Source: Robbsia sp. KACC 23696 (GTDB taxonomy: Bacteria > Pseudomonadota > Gammaproteobacteria > Burkholderiales > Burkholderiaceae). Taken from it: a DNA stretch of 64,000 bases. Shown here piece by piece: positions 8,522-16,355 of the stretch. The notes below the pieces were generated by a model. It was not told the DNA's origin and ran no database searches. It was given only the letters and a program-made list of their open reading frames with translations. The stretch spans positions 248,001 through 312,000 of the forward strand of contig NZ_CP156627.1 of NCBI RefSeq assembly GCF_039852015.1, given 5' to 3'. Position 1 is the stretch's first letter. Each line of letters begins with the position of its first letter. A program made the position numbers and the translations under genes.

Positions 8522-9844
8522 TCATTGGGCCTGTGCGGCGCCGTTCGCCAGCATCCGTTCGACGACGTGATAACTGTGCCGCACGAGCAGCTCTTGATCC
8601 TGCAGGATCATGTGCGTCTTGGCCCCCGTCTCGGCCGCGCGTTGCGTGCGCTCGAGCGTGCTGAAGTCCTCCAGCAACACATCGCGCAACGCCACCTTCA
8701 TGTATTCGAGAAAGAAGCGGCCGCCCGGCGTCGTCATTTCGGGATAGAACACGCGCGCCTCGACCAGCGTCTTGTTATGCGCCACCGGACGGAAGTTGTA
8801 TGCCTGACAGTAATTGGGACGAAGCGACAAATAGAAGTCCGGGAAGACGACATTGATGTCGAACAACCAATTCGGGCTCTTGGTCCAGTTCATGCCGGAA
8901 GGCAAGGCATCCATCGGAAACGCATGCTTGGCGCTACCGATGCCTGCACGCAAGGCGGCGGCGGCAATCGGCCGCTTCTGCGCCGCGCCGGCAAGCGCCT
9001 CGGCGGCTGCGGCGCCCCCTTCCGTCACGGCCTTCGGATTGCCGTAGACCGATTTCTGATTGCCGCCAAGCGACAGGCGACGATGGAACTCGCCACACAA
9101 GGCGTCCAGGGGCGGCATCCCTTCGTCCTCGGACTTGTCGATGGCATCGGCGATCGAATTGCCGTGCACATAGGCCACGTGATACGCCTCCTGGAAGGCG
9201 TCCAGCGCCAATTTCCAGTTGCAGTTCACCACCGTCGACCAGGCGAATCCCGCGGTCAGCTTCTCGAAGGGATAGCCCTCGATGCCGGCGAACATCGGCT
9301 TCATGAAATCGGTCAGCGACAGTGCCGGATTCGGATCCATGTTGACGAAGATGAAGCCCTGCCACACTTCGCAGGCCACGCGACTGAGGCCGAACTGCTC
9401 GCGATCGAGACCGAAGAAACATTTCTCGTCGGGCACGCCGGTCAGATTGCCATCGAGGTCATACGCCCAGCCGTGAAACTTGCAGAAGAACTTTCGCGTG
9501 TTCCCGCACTTGTCGTAGACGATCTCGTTCATCCGGTGCGCGCAGACGTTGTGCATCGCGCGAATCTCGCCCTGGCGGTTGCGCACGACGATGATCGAGG
9601 TGTCGCACGCCGCCAGGTCTTTGACGAAATAGTCGCCGGCCTTCGGGATCTCCTCCACACGCCCGACGTGCAGCCAGGTTTTCTTGAAAATATGCGCTTT
9701 CTCGCGGAGATAGTAGTCAGGCGAGATATACGGCTCTACCGGAATCGGACCGGAGCCCAATTCGGGATAGCGACCGGTCAGCGTGCCGAGGGGCGCGGGC
9801 GTATCGATAAAGCCGGCTTCGGCGGAAAAGGGGGACTTGGACAC
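8522..9844 (-). CDS. Rieske ring-hydroxylating oxygenase, alpha subunit
   Basis: This 440-residue protein has a Rieske centre at Cys101-Ala-His103 and Cys121-Lys-Phe-His124, then a catalytic domain with a non-haem iron site. The segment LALDAFQEAYHVAYVHG gives His222 and His227, and the bridging Asp lies in the same stretch. The length is normal for oxygenase alpha subunits. It would insert oxygen into the pathway substrate with electrons from the ferredoxin and reductase of this operon. The start is GTG at 9844 with GAGGTGA upstream. A consensus -35 and a -10 overlapped by an inverted repeat lie just ahead, so this is the first gene of the eleven-gene operon. Substrate class cannot be read safely. 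Confidence 0.93.
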   Translation of the reverse strand: MSKSPFSAEAGFIDTPAPLGTLTGRYPELGSGPIPVEPYISPDYYLREKAHIFKKTWLHVGRVEEIPKAGDYFVKDLAACDTSIIVVRNRQGEIRAMHNVCAHRMNEIVYDKCGNTRKFFCKFHGWAYDLDGNLTGVPDEKCFFGLDREQFGLSRVACEVWQGFIFVNMDPNPALSLTDFMKPMFAGIEGYPFEKLTAGFAWSTVVNCNWKLALDAFQEAYHVAYVHGNSIADAIDKSEDEGMPPLDALCGEFHRRLSLGGNQKSVYGNPKAVTEGGAAAAEALAGAAQKRPIAAAALRAGIGSAKHAFPMDALPSGMNWTKSPNWLFDINVVFPDFYLSLRPNYCQAYNFRPVAHNKTLVEARVFYPEMTTPGGRFFLEYMKVALRDVLLEDFSTLERTQRAAETGAKTHMILQDQELLVRHSYHVVERMLANGAAQAQ

Positions 9845-9881
9845 GATGACGTCACCTCAAAAACGAACATCATTTAATAAT

Positions 9882-9917
9882 GAATGCCATTCTGTTTTGA
9901 ACAATTGCCGCTGTCAA
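9882..9917 (-). promoter_or_regulatory. Promoter and operator of the oxygenase operon
   Basis: On the minus strand a perfect -35 TTGACA (9912-9917) is followed after 17 bases by CAGAAT (9889-9894), a 4/6 match to the -10. The inverted repeat GAATGCCATTC (9882-9892) overlaps the -10 and the likely start of transcription. The same repeat occurs upstream of the MFS gene at 10876-10886. A repressor bound here would block RNA polymerase. The TetR-type protein encoded at 10077 is the obvious candidate. The assignment of protein to site is inference. Confidence 0.7.
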
Positions 9918-10076
9918 GAAGGAATTTATTCCGTGCCGCAGCATGGCTCCGTCGCCGCCATAAACTGTCAGTGGCAAGGACGCGCGCGCCACGGACGCGG
10001 TGAAAAAGCCCCGCGATCGTTTTTTCGAACGGATTTCCTCACCGCCGACAGGGGGCACGCCCGGCCATTTGCTAAA

Positions 10077-10697
10077 ATGAGCGCCCGTTTGCCTTTTTTC
10101 TCAGTCGAGGATGCCGTGCCGCAGGTCAAGAAAGCGGATCGCCGCGATGCCATCGTCGCGGCCGCGTTCGCGTTGTTCAGTAGTAGCGGCTATACGAGCA
10201 CCACGATGTCGGCCATCGCCCGAGCCGCGCAGATGACCGTAGCCAATCTGTACGTCTACTTCGATTCCAAGCTGCTGATCCTGTACGAGATCTATCGGCC
10301 CTGGCTATATCGCCAATTGGAGACGTTGAAGACCGACGTCGCGGCGCTCGGCACGCCGAGGGAAAAGCTCGAGCGTCTGCTGGTCGGTTTGTGGCGCGAT
10401 ATCCCCGCCGCCGATCATTCGTTTGCGAATGCGCTGATCGAGGCGTTGGCGAACGTCCCCGCGGAATCGGGCAAGCCCGACAGCCTGCTGGCCGAAGTCG
10501 AGCAATTCCTGACGACGGTGTTGATCGACGCGGTGCCGGCAAGGCGGCGCAGTGCCGTCGAGGACGGGACGCTCGCGCATATCGTCTGGATGGCCTTCGA
10601 TGGCTTCGTCATCAATCAACGCATCGGCGACTTGCGCGACATCGACCGCATCGCCAGCCTGACCACCACGCTGTTGCTCGGCGAAGCGTTGCACTGA
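10077..10697 (+). CDS. TetR-family regulator of the catabolic island
   Basis: This protein of about 206 residues has an N-terminal TetR helix-turn-helix: RRDAIVAAAFALFSSSGYTSTTMSAIARAAQMTVANLYVYFDSK. A variable ligand-binding helical domain follows. The ATG at 10077 was used. A GTG at 10116 with GAGG just ahead would give a more typical 193-residue protein starting VPQVKK. It is transcribed away from the oxygenase operon and toward the transporter gene, and lies between two copies of the same inverted repeat, so it probably represses both arms and responds to a pathway compound. A GC-rich hairpin with T5 follows the gene. Confidence 0.88.
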   Translation: MSARLPFFSVEDAVPQVKKADRRDAIVAAAFALFSSSGYTSTTMSAIARAAQMTVANLYVYFDSKLLILYEIYRPWLYRQLETLKTDVAALGTPREKLERLLVGLWRDIPAADHSFANALIEALANVPAESGKPDSLLAEVEQFLTTVLIDAVPARRRSAVEDGTLAHIVWMAFDGFVINQRIGDLRDIDRIASLTTTLLLGEALH

Positions 10698-10793
10698 CGC
10701 ACGTCGTCTCGATGCGGCAGGGCAATGGTCCCGCGTCCGCTTCCCGCCTCTTCTCCCCGTTTCCCCCTTCCAATTTCCGCCAGCACCGCCATT

Positions 10794-10833
10794 GGCGGCG
10801 CGCCGGCCGTCGTGCCGGCGCCGCCGCATTTTT
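10794..10833 (+). terminator. Rho-independent terminator after the TetR gene
   Basis: A strong GC stem can form between GGCGGCGCGCCGGC (10794-10807) and GCCGGCGCCGCC (10814-10825), with a two-base bulge and a short loop. A T5 tract at 10829-10833 follows after GCA. It lies about 100 bases beyond the TetR stop and before the next promoter region. Confidence 0.7.
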
Positions 10834-10874
10834 GATACGCGGCTTTTTTGAAATGCTTTGACGTCGCCGAATAA

Positions 10875-10887
10875 AGAATGGCATTCT
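10875..10887. promoter_or_regulatory. Second operator copy, upstream of the MFS gene
   Basis: AGAATGGCATTCT is a perfect inverted repeat around a single central base. The symmetry extends outward with one mismatch to five more bases on each side. Its core is the reverse complement of the site over the oxygenase promoter (9882-9892). A TTGACG (10858-10863) lies just upstream, so the site probably overlaps the promoter for the MFS-porin-GST arm. Confidence 0.65.
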
Positions 10888-11078
10888 CTATTCGTTCGCA
10901 GGGAATCCGGCCTAGCAGGCTCTCGACATTTCTCGGCGACAGACGGTTCCCACAAACGCTTTGCCCGACGTCTTATCAGGGTCTACACCGATCCGTTTTC
11001 CGCGACGGCATCGATCGCAGCCATGGCTCGAACGACACGGCAGAGACACCTTTCAGTCATACTAACTGATTACCGATC

Positions 11079-12443
11079 ATGGAAAACGTGTCCGGCTCCG
11101 GCCTGGCGGCAGGCCTTCGTCCGCCCGCTCGCACCACTTATACGGTCCTCCTCCTTTGTTTCCTGACCATCGTCTCCGAGGGGTATGACGTCGGCGTGAT
11201 GGGCGTCATCGTGCCCGCCCTGCTCCACGACGCGCAATGGCATCTGACGCCGATGCAGATCGGCGAGATGGGCAGTGCAGCGTTGATCGGGACATTGTTC
11301 GGCTCCTACCTGCTCAGCGTCGTCAGTGACATGATGGGGCGCAAGCCGTTGATCATTGGCTGCGTCACGCTGTTTTCCATCTCGATGCTGGCGGCCGCGA
11401 CGCTGCAAACGCCGACCGGATTCTGGATCGCCCGTTTTATCGGCGGCATCGGCTTGGGCGGCGTCATCTCGACGGCCTGTGCGCTGACCGTCGAATATTC
11501 CCCGCCCGAACAGCGCAATCGCAATTTCGCCATCATGTATGCCGGCTATTCGATTGGCGCGCTGGTGTCCGCGCTCGTCGGCATGGGCTTTCTGGCGAGT
11601 CATGGCTGGCGCTTCGTCGTGGCCGCAGGCGCGATCCCGCTGGTGCTGGTGCCATTTCTGATTCGCTTGCTCCCCGAATCGCTCGAGTTGCTGATCGCAC
11701 GCGGCCGGCATGACAAGGCCATCGCATTGGCCCGGCGCCTCTCGGTACCGATCGTCGATCTGGCGCATCTGCAAAAGGCCCCGGCCGAACAGCGCTCGCT
11801 GCGCAGCGTCTTCGCCGAAGTGTTCTCCCGCCAGAATGCGATGGGGACGATTTGCATGTGGGTGGCCCAGGTGGCGGCGGTGACCGTGATCTATGGCCTC
11901 GGCACATGGTTGCCGCAAACGATGCGCAAGCTCGGTTACGACCTTGGATCCAGCCTGTCGTTTCTGGCGGTGTTCATGTTGTCTTCCGCGATCGGCGGCA
12001 TCCTGATCGGGCGCATCAGCGACCGGCTCGGCACGCGCAAGACGATCGCCGGCGGGTATGTGATCGGAGCCATCGCCATTGCCTGTCTCGCGATTCGGGG
12101 CGGCGGTCTGTTGCAAAACTACCTTCTGGTCGCGCTGGCGGGCTGCGGCAGCATCGGCGTCGCGATGGTGCAGTTGGGATTCATCGCCAACTACTATGCC
12201 GCCGGCGCACGCGCCAGCGCGACGGGATGGGCCGTGGGCATCGGTCGCGTCGGTGCCATGGGCGGCCCGCTTATCGGGGGCTATCTGGCAGCGCAGAACA
12301 TCGACGTTGCGTGGAATTTCTATACCTTTTCGGCATCGGCATTGATCGCCGGCGCTGCCATCGCGCTGACACCCCGTCCGCAGACCGCCGCCGCCGCCGC
12401 CGCGACAGGCGATACGCCGCCGGTGCATGCCGGTACGCACTGA
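11079..12443 (+). CDS. MFS transporter, aromatic acid:H+ symporter type
   Basis: This 454-residue protein has about twelve membrane segments. TM1 carries SEGYDVGVMG, matching the acidic GYD motif of the aromatic acid:H+ symporter (AAHS) group. The loop motif DMMGRKPLII follows TM2, and a second half begins near residue 250 with IGRISDRLGTRK. Members import benzoate-like acids with protons. It lies downstream of the repeat shared with the oxygenase operon and ahead of a porin, so it probably takes up the pathway substrate across the inner membrane. The last 20 residues are Ala-rich. Confidence 0.85.
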   Translation: MENVSGSGLAAGLRPPARTTYTVLLLCFLTIVSEGYDVGVMGVIVPALLHDAQWHLTPMQIGEMGSAALIGTLFGSYLLSVVSDMMGRKPLIIGCVTLFSISMLAAATLQTPTGFWIARFIGGIGLGGVISTACALTVEYSPPEQRNRNFAIMYAGYSIGALVSALVGMGFLASHGWRFVVAAGAIPLVLVPFLIRLLPESLELLIARGRHDKAIALARRLSVPIVDLAHLQKAPAEQRSLRSVFAEVFSRQNAMGTICMWVAQVAAVTVIYGLGTWLPQTMRKLGYDLGSSLSFLAVFMLSSAIGGILIGRISDRLGTRKTIAGGYVIGAIAIACLAIRGGGLLQNYLLVALAGCGSIGVAMVQLGFIANYYAAGARASATGWAVGIGRVGAMGGPLIGGYLAAQNIDVAWNFYTFSASALIAGAAIALTPRPQTAAAAAATGDTPPVHAGTH

Positions 12444-12463
12444 CGAAGCGCATGCAGCGTGCA

Positions 12464-12489
12464 GGCCGATGCAAGGCAGCGCATCGGCC
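12464..12489 (+). other. Intercistronic hairpin between MFS and porin genes
   Basis: GGCCGATGC (12464-12472) and GCATCGGCC (12481-12489) form a perfect nine-base-pair stem with an eight-base loop. There is no T tract, so a terminator is unlikely. It may set mRNA stability or the relative output of the porin. Confidence 0.45.
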
Positions 12490-12540
12490 GATATGTCCTC
12501 GGCTCCCTCCACACCCATATAACGCAGTCCTAAAGATCAT

Positions 12541-13656
12541 ATGAACTACTGCAAACGATCCGCCGTCCGCCCCGCCCTGTGGTCCGCAGCGCTGGCACTG
12601 TCTTTTGTCGGCCTGTCCGCCGTCGGGACGGCTCGCGCCGCCGACAGTACCGTTACGCTGTATGGCAGCATCGATGAAGGCATTACGTATATCTCGAATC
12701 AAGCCGGGAAGCGCGCATGGACGATGGGTGTCGTTGCCGTGCCGGATAAATTCGGCTTGAAAGGCACGGAGGATCTGGGGGGCGGCTTGTCGGCGATCTT
12801 TCAGTTGGAGAACGGCTATTTCTCGAATACCGGCACGTCCGCGATTGCTGCCGACGCTTTCAGTCGCTACGCCTGGGTGGGCTTGAGCAGCGTGCGATCC
12901 GGGACCCTGACGTTGGGGCGGCAGTGGGATCTGACGAACGATGTCTTCACACCCAATGCCAATGGGGCCGTGCAGTACAACAATTATCTTTATCATCCGG
13001 CGAATTTCGATAATTCCGCCGTCAACGACGTCAACAATTCCTTGCGCTACACGTCGCCCAAATGGGGCGGTTGGTTTGTACAGGGGATGTACGGATTCAG
13101 CGATCACAGCAGTGGACAGGGGCGCTACGCTGGCGCCACGTTGCGCTATGCGGCGGGACCGTTGAGCATCGGCGCCGTCTATAGCAGCATCAATAATCGC
13201 ACCTATGCGCTCAACACGCTGCTGGGTTACACGCAGTTTCTCGGTCAGACGCTGACCAACGGCAACGTCTTCCGTGCAACGAACACGACGGTGCTAGGCG
13301 TCGGCGGCCAGTATCGATTCAGTCCGGCATGGACGCTGCACGGTCTCGCGGATCATGTGCATCTGGAGACGGCCGGTCCGTCGGGCAATATCTATAACGT
13401 GGAACTGGGTCTTGACTGGCTCGTCACACCGTTCAACTCGATCAGCCTGGGTGGCTTCCGGGCCGGCGTGGTCGGACGCCAGTACACTTCGGTCGGGCTG
13501 GCCGATCTGTACCACTTCTCCGCCACCACGATGGTGTACGCCGAAGCAACGACACAATTCGCATCGCATGGCACGGAGGCGGCGATGCCTTCGCTGACCG
13601 CCTCGTCCAATACACGCCAAACCACGCTGCGCATCGGCGTACAGCATTATTTCTGA
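12541..13656 (+). CDS. Gram-negative trimeric porin (Burkholderia type)
   Basis: This 371-residue protein has a signal peptide ending ...VGTARAADS and the Burkholderiales porin start STVTLYGSIDEGITYISN. It then has KFGLKGTEDLGGGLSAIFQLENGY, RYAWVGLSS and GTLTLGRQWD, and ends in LRIGVQHYF with the terminal Phe needed for outer-membrane assembly. It forms a 16-strand barrel. As the second gene of the transporter arm, it probably lets the pathway substrate cross the outer membrane. It lies 97 bases after the MFS gene, with a hairpin in between. Confidence 0.93.
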   Translation: MNYCKRSAVRPALWSAALALSFVGLSAVGTARAADSTVTLYGSIDEGITYISNQAGKRAWTMGVVAVPDKFGLKGTEDLGGGLSAIFQLENGYFSNTGTSAIAADAFSRYAWVGLSSVRSGTLTLGRQWDLTNDVFTPNANGAVQYNNYLYHPANFDNSAVNDVNNSLRYTSPKWGGWFVQGMYGFSDHSSGQGRYAGATLRYAAGPLSIGAVYSSINNRTYALNTLLGYTQFLGQTLTNGNVFRATNTTVLGVGGQYRFSPAWTLHGLADHVHLETAGPSGNIYNVELGLDWLVTPFNSISLGGFRAGVVGRQYTSVGLADLYHFSATTMVYAEATTQFASHGTEAAMPSLTASSNTRQTTLRIGVQHYF

Positions 13657-13689
13657 ACGTTCCCGGCCACCATCGCAAACAACCCGTTC

Positions 13690-14421
13690 ATGCTGACACT
13701 TTACTTCGCGCCCGGCTCCTGTGCCATGGCGCCACGTTTCGCGCTGGCCTATGCGGGCGCGGACTATACGCTGATCCGCATGAATCTGGGCGATGGCGAA
13801 CAGCAGCGCCCGGAACATCTGGCACGCAATCCGCTCGGGCGCGTCCCGGTGCTCGTCGACGACGACTTCGTCCTGACCGAGAATCTCGCAATCCTGCGCT
13901 ACATCGCGCGACGCTTTCCGCAGGCGGCATTGTGGCCCGACGATCCCAAGGAAGAGGCGCGCTGCCTGGAGTTGATGGCGCTGTGTGCAACGGCGCTGCA
14001 TCCAACCATGGCGCATGAAAGAAAGCCACAACGCTATGCCCATGCACCAGAGAGCCGGATCGACGTGGCGGCGGTCGCACGCGAGACGCTTGCGTCGTTG
14101 ACGATGGTGATCGAGCGGCGTATTGCGGCGTGGGACGCGGCGCGCAAGGTAGCGCAGCGGGGCATCGCATCCAACGATGCCGTCGAGCGCTTCACGGTCG
14201 CCGATTTCTATCTCGCTTTCTTCTGGCTCTTCCGTCCTGGCGCGTCGTACGCCTTACCGGCATCGGTGCCCATTACTGACGACGATCGCACCCCCGCGTG
14301 GACCGCACTGGCCAGGCGCGTTTACGCGCTGCCGTGCATTCGCGACATCTGCATGGCGGACGGACTTCGCCAGCCCGGCCCGCCGAGCGCGCTGGACAAC
14401 ATCGCGGTGCCTGGGGAATAA
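13690..14421 (+). CDS. Glutathione S-transferase family protein
   Basis: This 243-residue protein has an N-terminal thioredoxin-like domain (MLTLYFAPGSCAMAPRFALAYAG, with NPLGRVPVLVDDD and LTENLAILRYIA carrying the glutathione-binding Pro and the E-N pair), followed by a helical C-terminal domain. The CAM...P start resembles beta-class enzymes, in which Cys and Ser contact glutathione. It is the last gene of the transporter arm, 33 bases after the porin. In aromatic catabolic islands such proteins can act on reactive or chlorinated intermediates or as maleyl-type isomerases. The exact reaction is unknown. Confidence 0.85.
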   Translation: MLTLYFAPGSCAMAPRFALAYAGADYTLIRMNLGDGEQQRPEHLARNPLGRVPVLVDDDFVLTENLAILRYIARRFPQAALWPDDPKEEARCLELMALCATALHPTMAHERKPQRYAHAPESRIDVAAVARETLASLTMVIERRIAAWDAARKVAQRGIASNDAVERFTVADFYLAFFWLFRPGASYALPASVPITDDDRTPAWTALARRVYALPCIRDICMADGLRQPGPPSALDNIAVPGE

Positions 14422-14501
14422 TGCGGTCTTGCCGCTTTTCAAGATATCCGCGCCCCCTTGTCTCGCAAGAGATCGGCCCGGTGGATCGACGGAAGCGGCA
14501 C

Positions 14502-14594
14502 AGGAGATGGTGCTCCTCCTGGTTTCGACAAACCGCCCGCTCCTCCCCCGATAATCAAAAGGGGAAGAAGACCGGGCCGATGGCGCCTACAGCC
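14502..14594 (+). promoter_or_regulatory. Fluoride riboswitch (crcB motif)
   Basis: The elements of the fluoride aptamer occur in order. A first hairpin AGGAG (14502-14506)/CTCCT (14516-14520) has the nine-base loop ATGGTGCTC. Next is the conserved AAACCGC (14530-14536). A second stem GCCCG (14535-14539)/CGGGC (14573-14577) follows, with an inner CCCC/GGGG extension. Last comes CGATGGCGCCTACAG. The loop bases GGTGC (14509-14513) pair with GCGCC (14583-14587), giving the required pseudoknot with one G-U. It sits directly ahead of a CLC-F-type gene, which is the usual target of this switch. Confidence 0.88.
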
Positions 14595-14623
14595 AACCTG
14601 ACTCGCGTCGGGGCTGTAGGCGC
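14583..14623 (+). promoter_or_regulatory. Expression-platform hairpin of the fluoride riboswitch
   Basis: GCGCCTACAGCC (14583-14594) and GGCTGTAGGCGC (14612-14623) form a perfect twelve-base-pair stem with a 17-base loop. The left arm contains the aptamer's pseudoknot strand and its CCTAC tail, so this hairpin and the fluoride-bound aptamer exclude each other. A T5 tract comes only about 24 bases later (14647-14651), so it is not a textbook terminator; Rho or translation could be the output. Confidence 0.7.
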
Positions 14624-14696
14624 TCGCGCTTCGATGCCGCGTCCCGTTTTTGCCCCCCCGCATTTGTCAGGCCATCCTTCTTTTGCCTGAGCCGTC

Positions 14697-16004
14697 ATGC
14701 CGTCTTTTTTCCGCTTTCCGCATCGCTCCCGTCGTCTATCGGAGCCGCTGGCGTCGCTGCCGTATTTTGCAAAGTGGTTTTTACTTTCAGGGCTCGTCGC
14801 CCTCTTGTCGGGCACGGCGTCCGCCTGGTTCCTGATCGCGTTGGAGCATGTCACCGCGTTGCGTGAACAGCATCACGGCATCGTCTGGTTGTTGCCGTTT
14901 GCAGGATGCGGCGTCGGATGGCTCTATCATCGGTACGGCAAATCGGTCGAGCGCGGCAATAATCTGCTGATCGACGAGATTCATGACCCGCAACGCGTCG
15001 TGCCGCTACGGATGGCCCCGCTGGTGATGTTCGGCACGCTTGTCTCTCATTGCTTCGGTGCATCGGTCGGTCGCGAGGGCACCGCCGTGCAGATGGGCGG
15101 TGCCCTCGCCGACCAACTGACGCATCTGTTCAAACTCGAACACGCGGATCGACGCATTCTGCTGATGAGCGGCATCAGTGCCGGTTTTGCATCGGTCTTC
15201 GGCACGCCGTTGGCAGGAACGGTCTTTGGCTTGGAAGTGCTGGCAATCGGCCGGATGCGCTACGACGCGCTGCTGCCCTGCCTGATCGCCAGCCTCGTCG
15301 CGGACAGCGTCTGTCGCGCATGGGGCGCCATTCACACGCACTATGCGGTGGGTCAGTTGGCACCGCTCGGCGTCCACACGGTCATTGCCGTGCTGCTCGC
15401 CGGCGTATTGTTCGGACCGGTCGGGATGGCCTTTGCGCGTGCGACGCATGCGGCGGGTGCCTGGATCAAACGGCTAGTGCCGTTTGCGCCGCTCCGTCCG
15501 CTGATCGGCGGCGCCCTGATCGCGACGGCCGTCTGGTGGTTCGATGCCTATCACTATATCGGCCTCGGCATCCCGGATATCGTCCGCGCGTTCGATGCAC
15601 CGATGCGCCCGTGGGATTTTCTCGGCAAGTTCGTTTATACCGTCGCCTCGCTCGGCAGCGGCTTCAAGGGCGGTGAGGTGACGCCGCTTTTCTATATCGG
15701 CGCCACGCTCGGCAATGCGCTCGGACCGCTGCTGCACTTGCCCGTATCGATGCTCGCGGCGCTTGGTTTCGTCGCCGTCTTTGCCGGCGCCGCCAATACG
15801 CCGATGGCCTGCATTCTGATGGCAGTCGAACTTTTCGGCGCGGGAATCGGCCCGATGGCGGCACTGGCGTGCATTACCGCTTACCTGTTTTCAGGCCATG
15901 CCGGGATCTATCATGCCCAACGGATCGAAGCGCACAAATATCGTCGCGAAGCGACCGTCATTGCGGCAAGCGCACGCGTCCCCGAGCCGGAAACCCGCGC
16001 ATAA
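14697..16004 (+). CDS. CLC-F fluoride/proton antiporter
   Basis: This 435-residue CLC-fold protein has about ten or more membrane segments. Two traits mark the fluoride branch rather than chloride channels: RGNNLLIDEIH near residues 86-96 in place of the GSGIP filter, and GREGTAVQMGG at 125-135, with Thr in place of the usual Pro. Such proteins expel fluoride in exchange for protons. A fluoride riboswitch ends about 100 bases upstream, which supports both calls. The C-terminal part keeps the GFKGGEVTPLFYIGATLGN segment. It appears to be a single-gene unit. Confidence 0.92.
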   Translation: MPSFFRFPHRSRRLSEPLASLPYFAKWFLLSGLVALLSGTASAWFLIALEHVTALREQHHGIVWLLPFAGCGVGWLYHRYGKSVERGNNLLIDEIHDPQRVVPLRMAPLVMFGTLVSHCFGASVGREGTAVQMGGALADQLTHLFKLEHADRRILLMSGISAGFASVFGTPLAGTVFGLEVLAIGRMRYDALLPCLIASLVADSVCRAWGAIHTHYAVGQLAPLGVHTVIAVLLAGVLFGPVGMAFARATHAAGAWIKRLVPFAPLRPLIGGALIATAVWWFDAYHYIGLGIPDIVRAFDAPMRPWDFLGKFVYTVASLGSGFKGGEVTPLFYIGATLGNALGPLLHLPVSMLAALGFVAVFAGAANTPMACILMAVELFGAGIGPMAALACITAYLFSGHAGIYHAQRIEAHKYRREATVIAASARVPEPETRA

Positions 16005-16109
16005 TCCGATTGGGATAATTCCAGATATACGACTTTCGGGCGGCTGTCGCGCCCGATACTCGGCACTCGCCACTCGGCGGCAATGCAACGCGGCAGTGCC
16101 TTATATCGT

Positions 16110-16355
16110 TCAGCTATTGAACAGATCGACTTCCGAAAAATCGTGGGCAGAAATCGCGGCGCGAATGGTCAATAAGGCCTGTTCGCGCTGAGCACGCCAT
16201 TTGACGGCGGTTTCCGCGGCGCGTTGCGCCCGTTCGGCTTCTTCCGCATCGCGTTCAACTTCGCCTTTCGACTTGAATAGCGCATTGAAACGCGCAATGG
16301 CGTCGTCGTTCCTGCGCATCGCGACCTTGTCGGTGGGTAAGCGCGTGTCCTTCAT
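16110..16355 (-). CDS. Small coiled-coil hypothetical protein
   Basis: This 81-residue protein starts MKDTRLPTDKVAMRRND. It has a charged, Ala/Glu/Arg-rich central helix (KSKGEVERDAEEAERAQRAAETAVKW) that should form a coiled coil, and ends DFSEVDLFNS. No signal peptide or motif is recognised. The ATG at 16355 has GGAGAG about eleven bases upstream; the longer frame to 16418 is less likely. It is flanked by unrelated genes. Function is unknown. Confidence 0.55.
   Translation of the reverse strand: MKDTRLPTDKVAMRRNDDAIARFNALFKSKGEVERDAEEAERAQRAAETAVKWRAQREQALLTIRAAISAHDFSEVDLFNS

Larger units (their letters stand above)
10698..11078 (+). other. Intergenic region: terminator, operator, leader of MFS gene
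   Basis: These 381 bases contain no convincing gene. They hold the terminator of the TetR gene, a possible -35 TTGACG at 10858-10863, the second copy of the island's inverted repeat (10875-10887), and about 190 bases of leader before the transporter ATG. The short frames that cross it look like shadows. Confidence 0.7.

Noticed and set aside
11070-12518. Minus-strand frame of 482 residues
   Set aside because: Exactly antisense to the MFS transporter; Asp/His/Arg-rich and without hydrophobic or domain structure.
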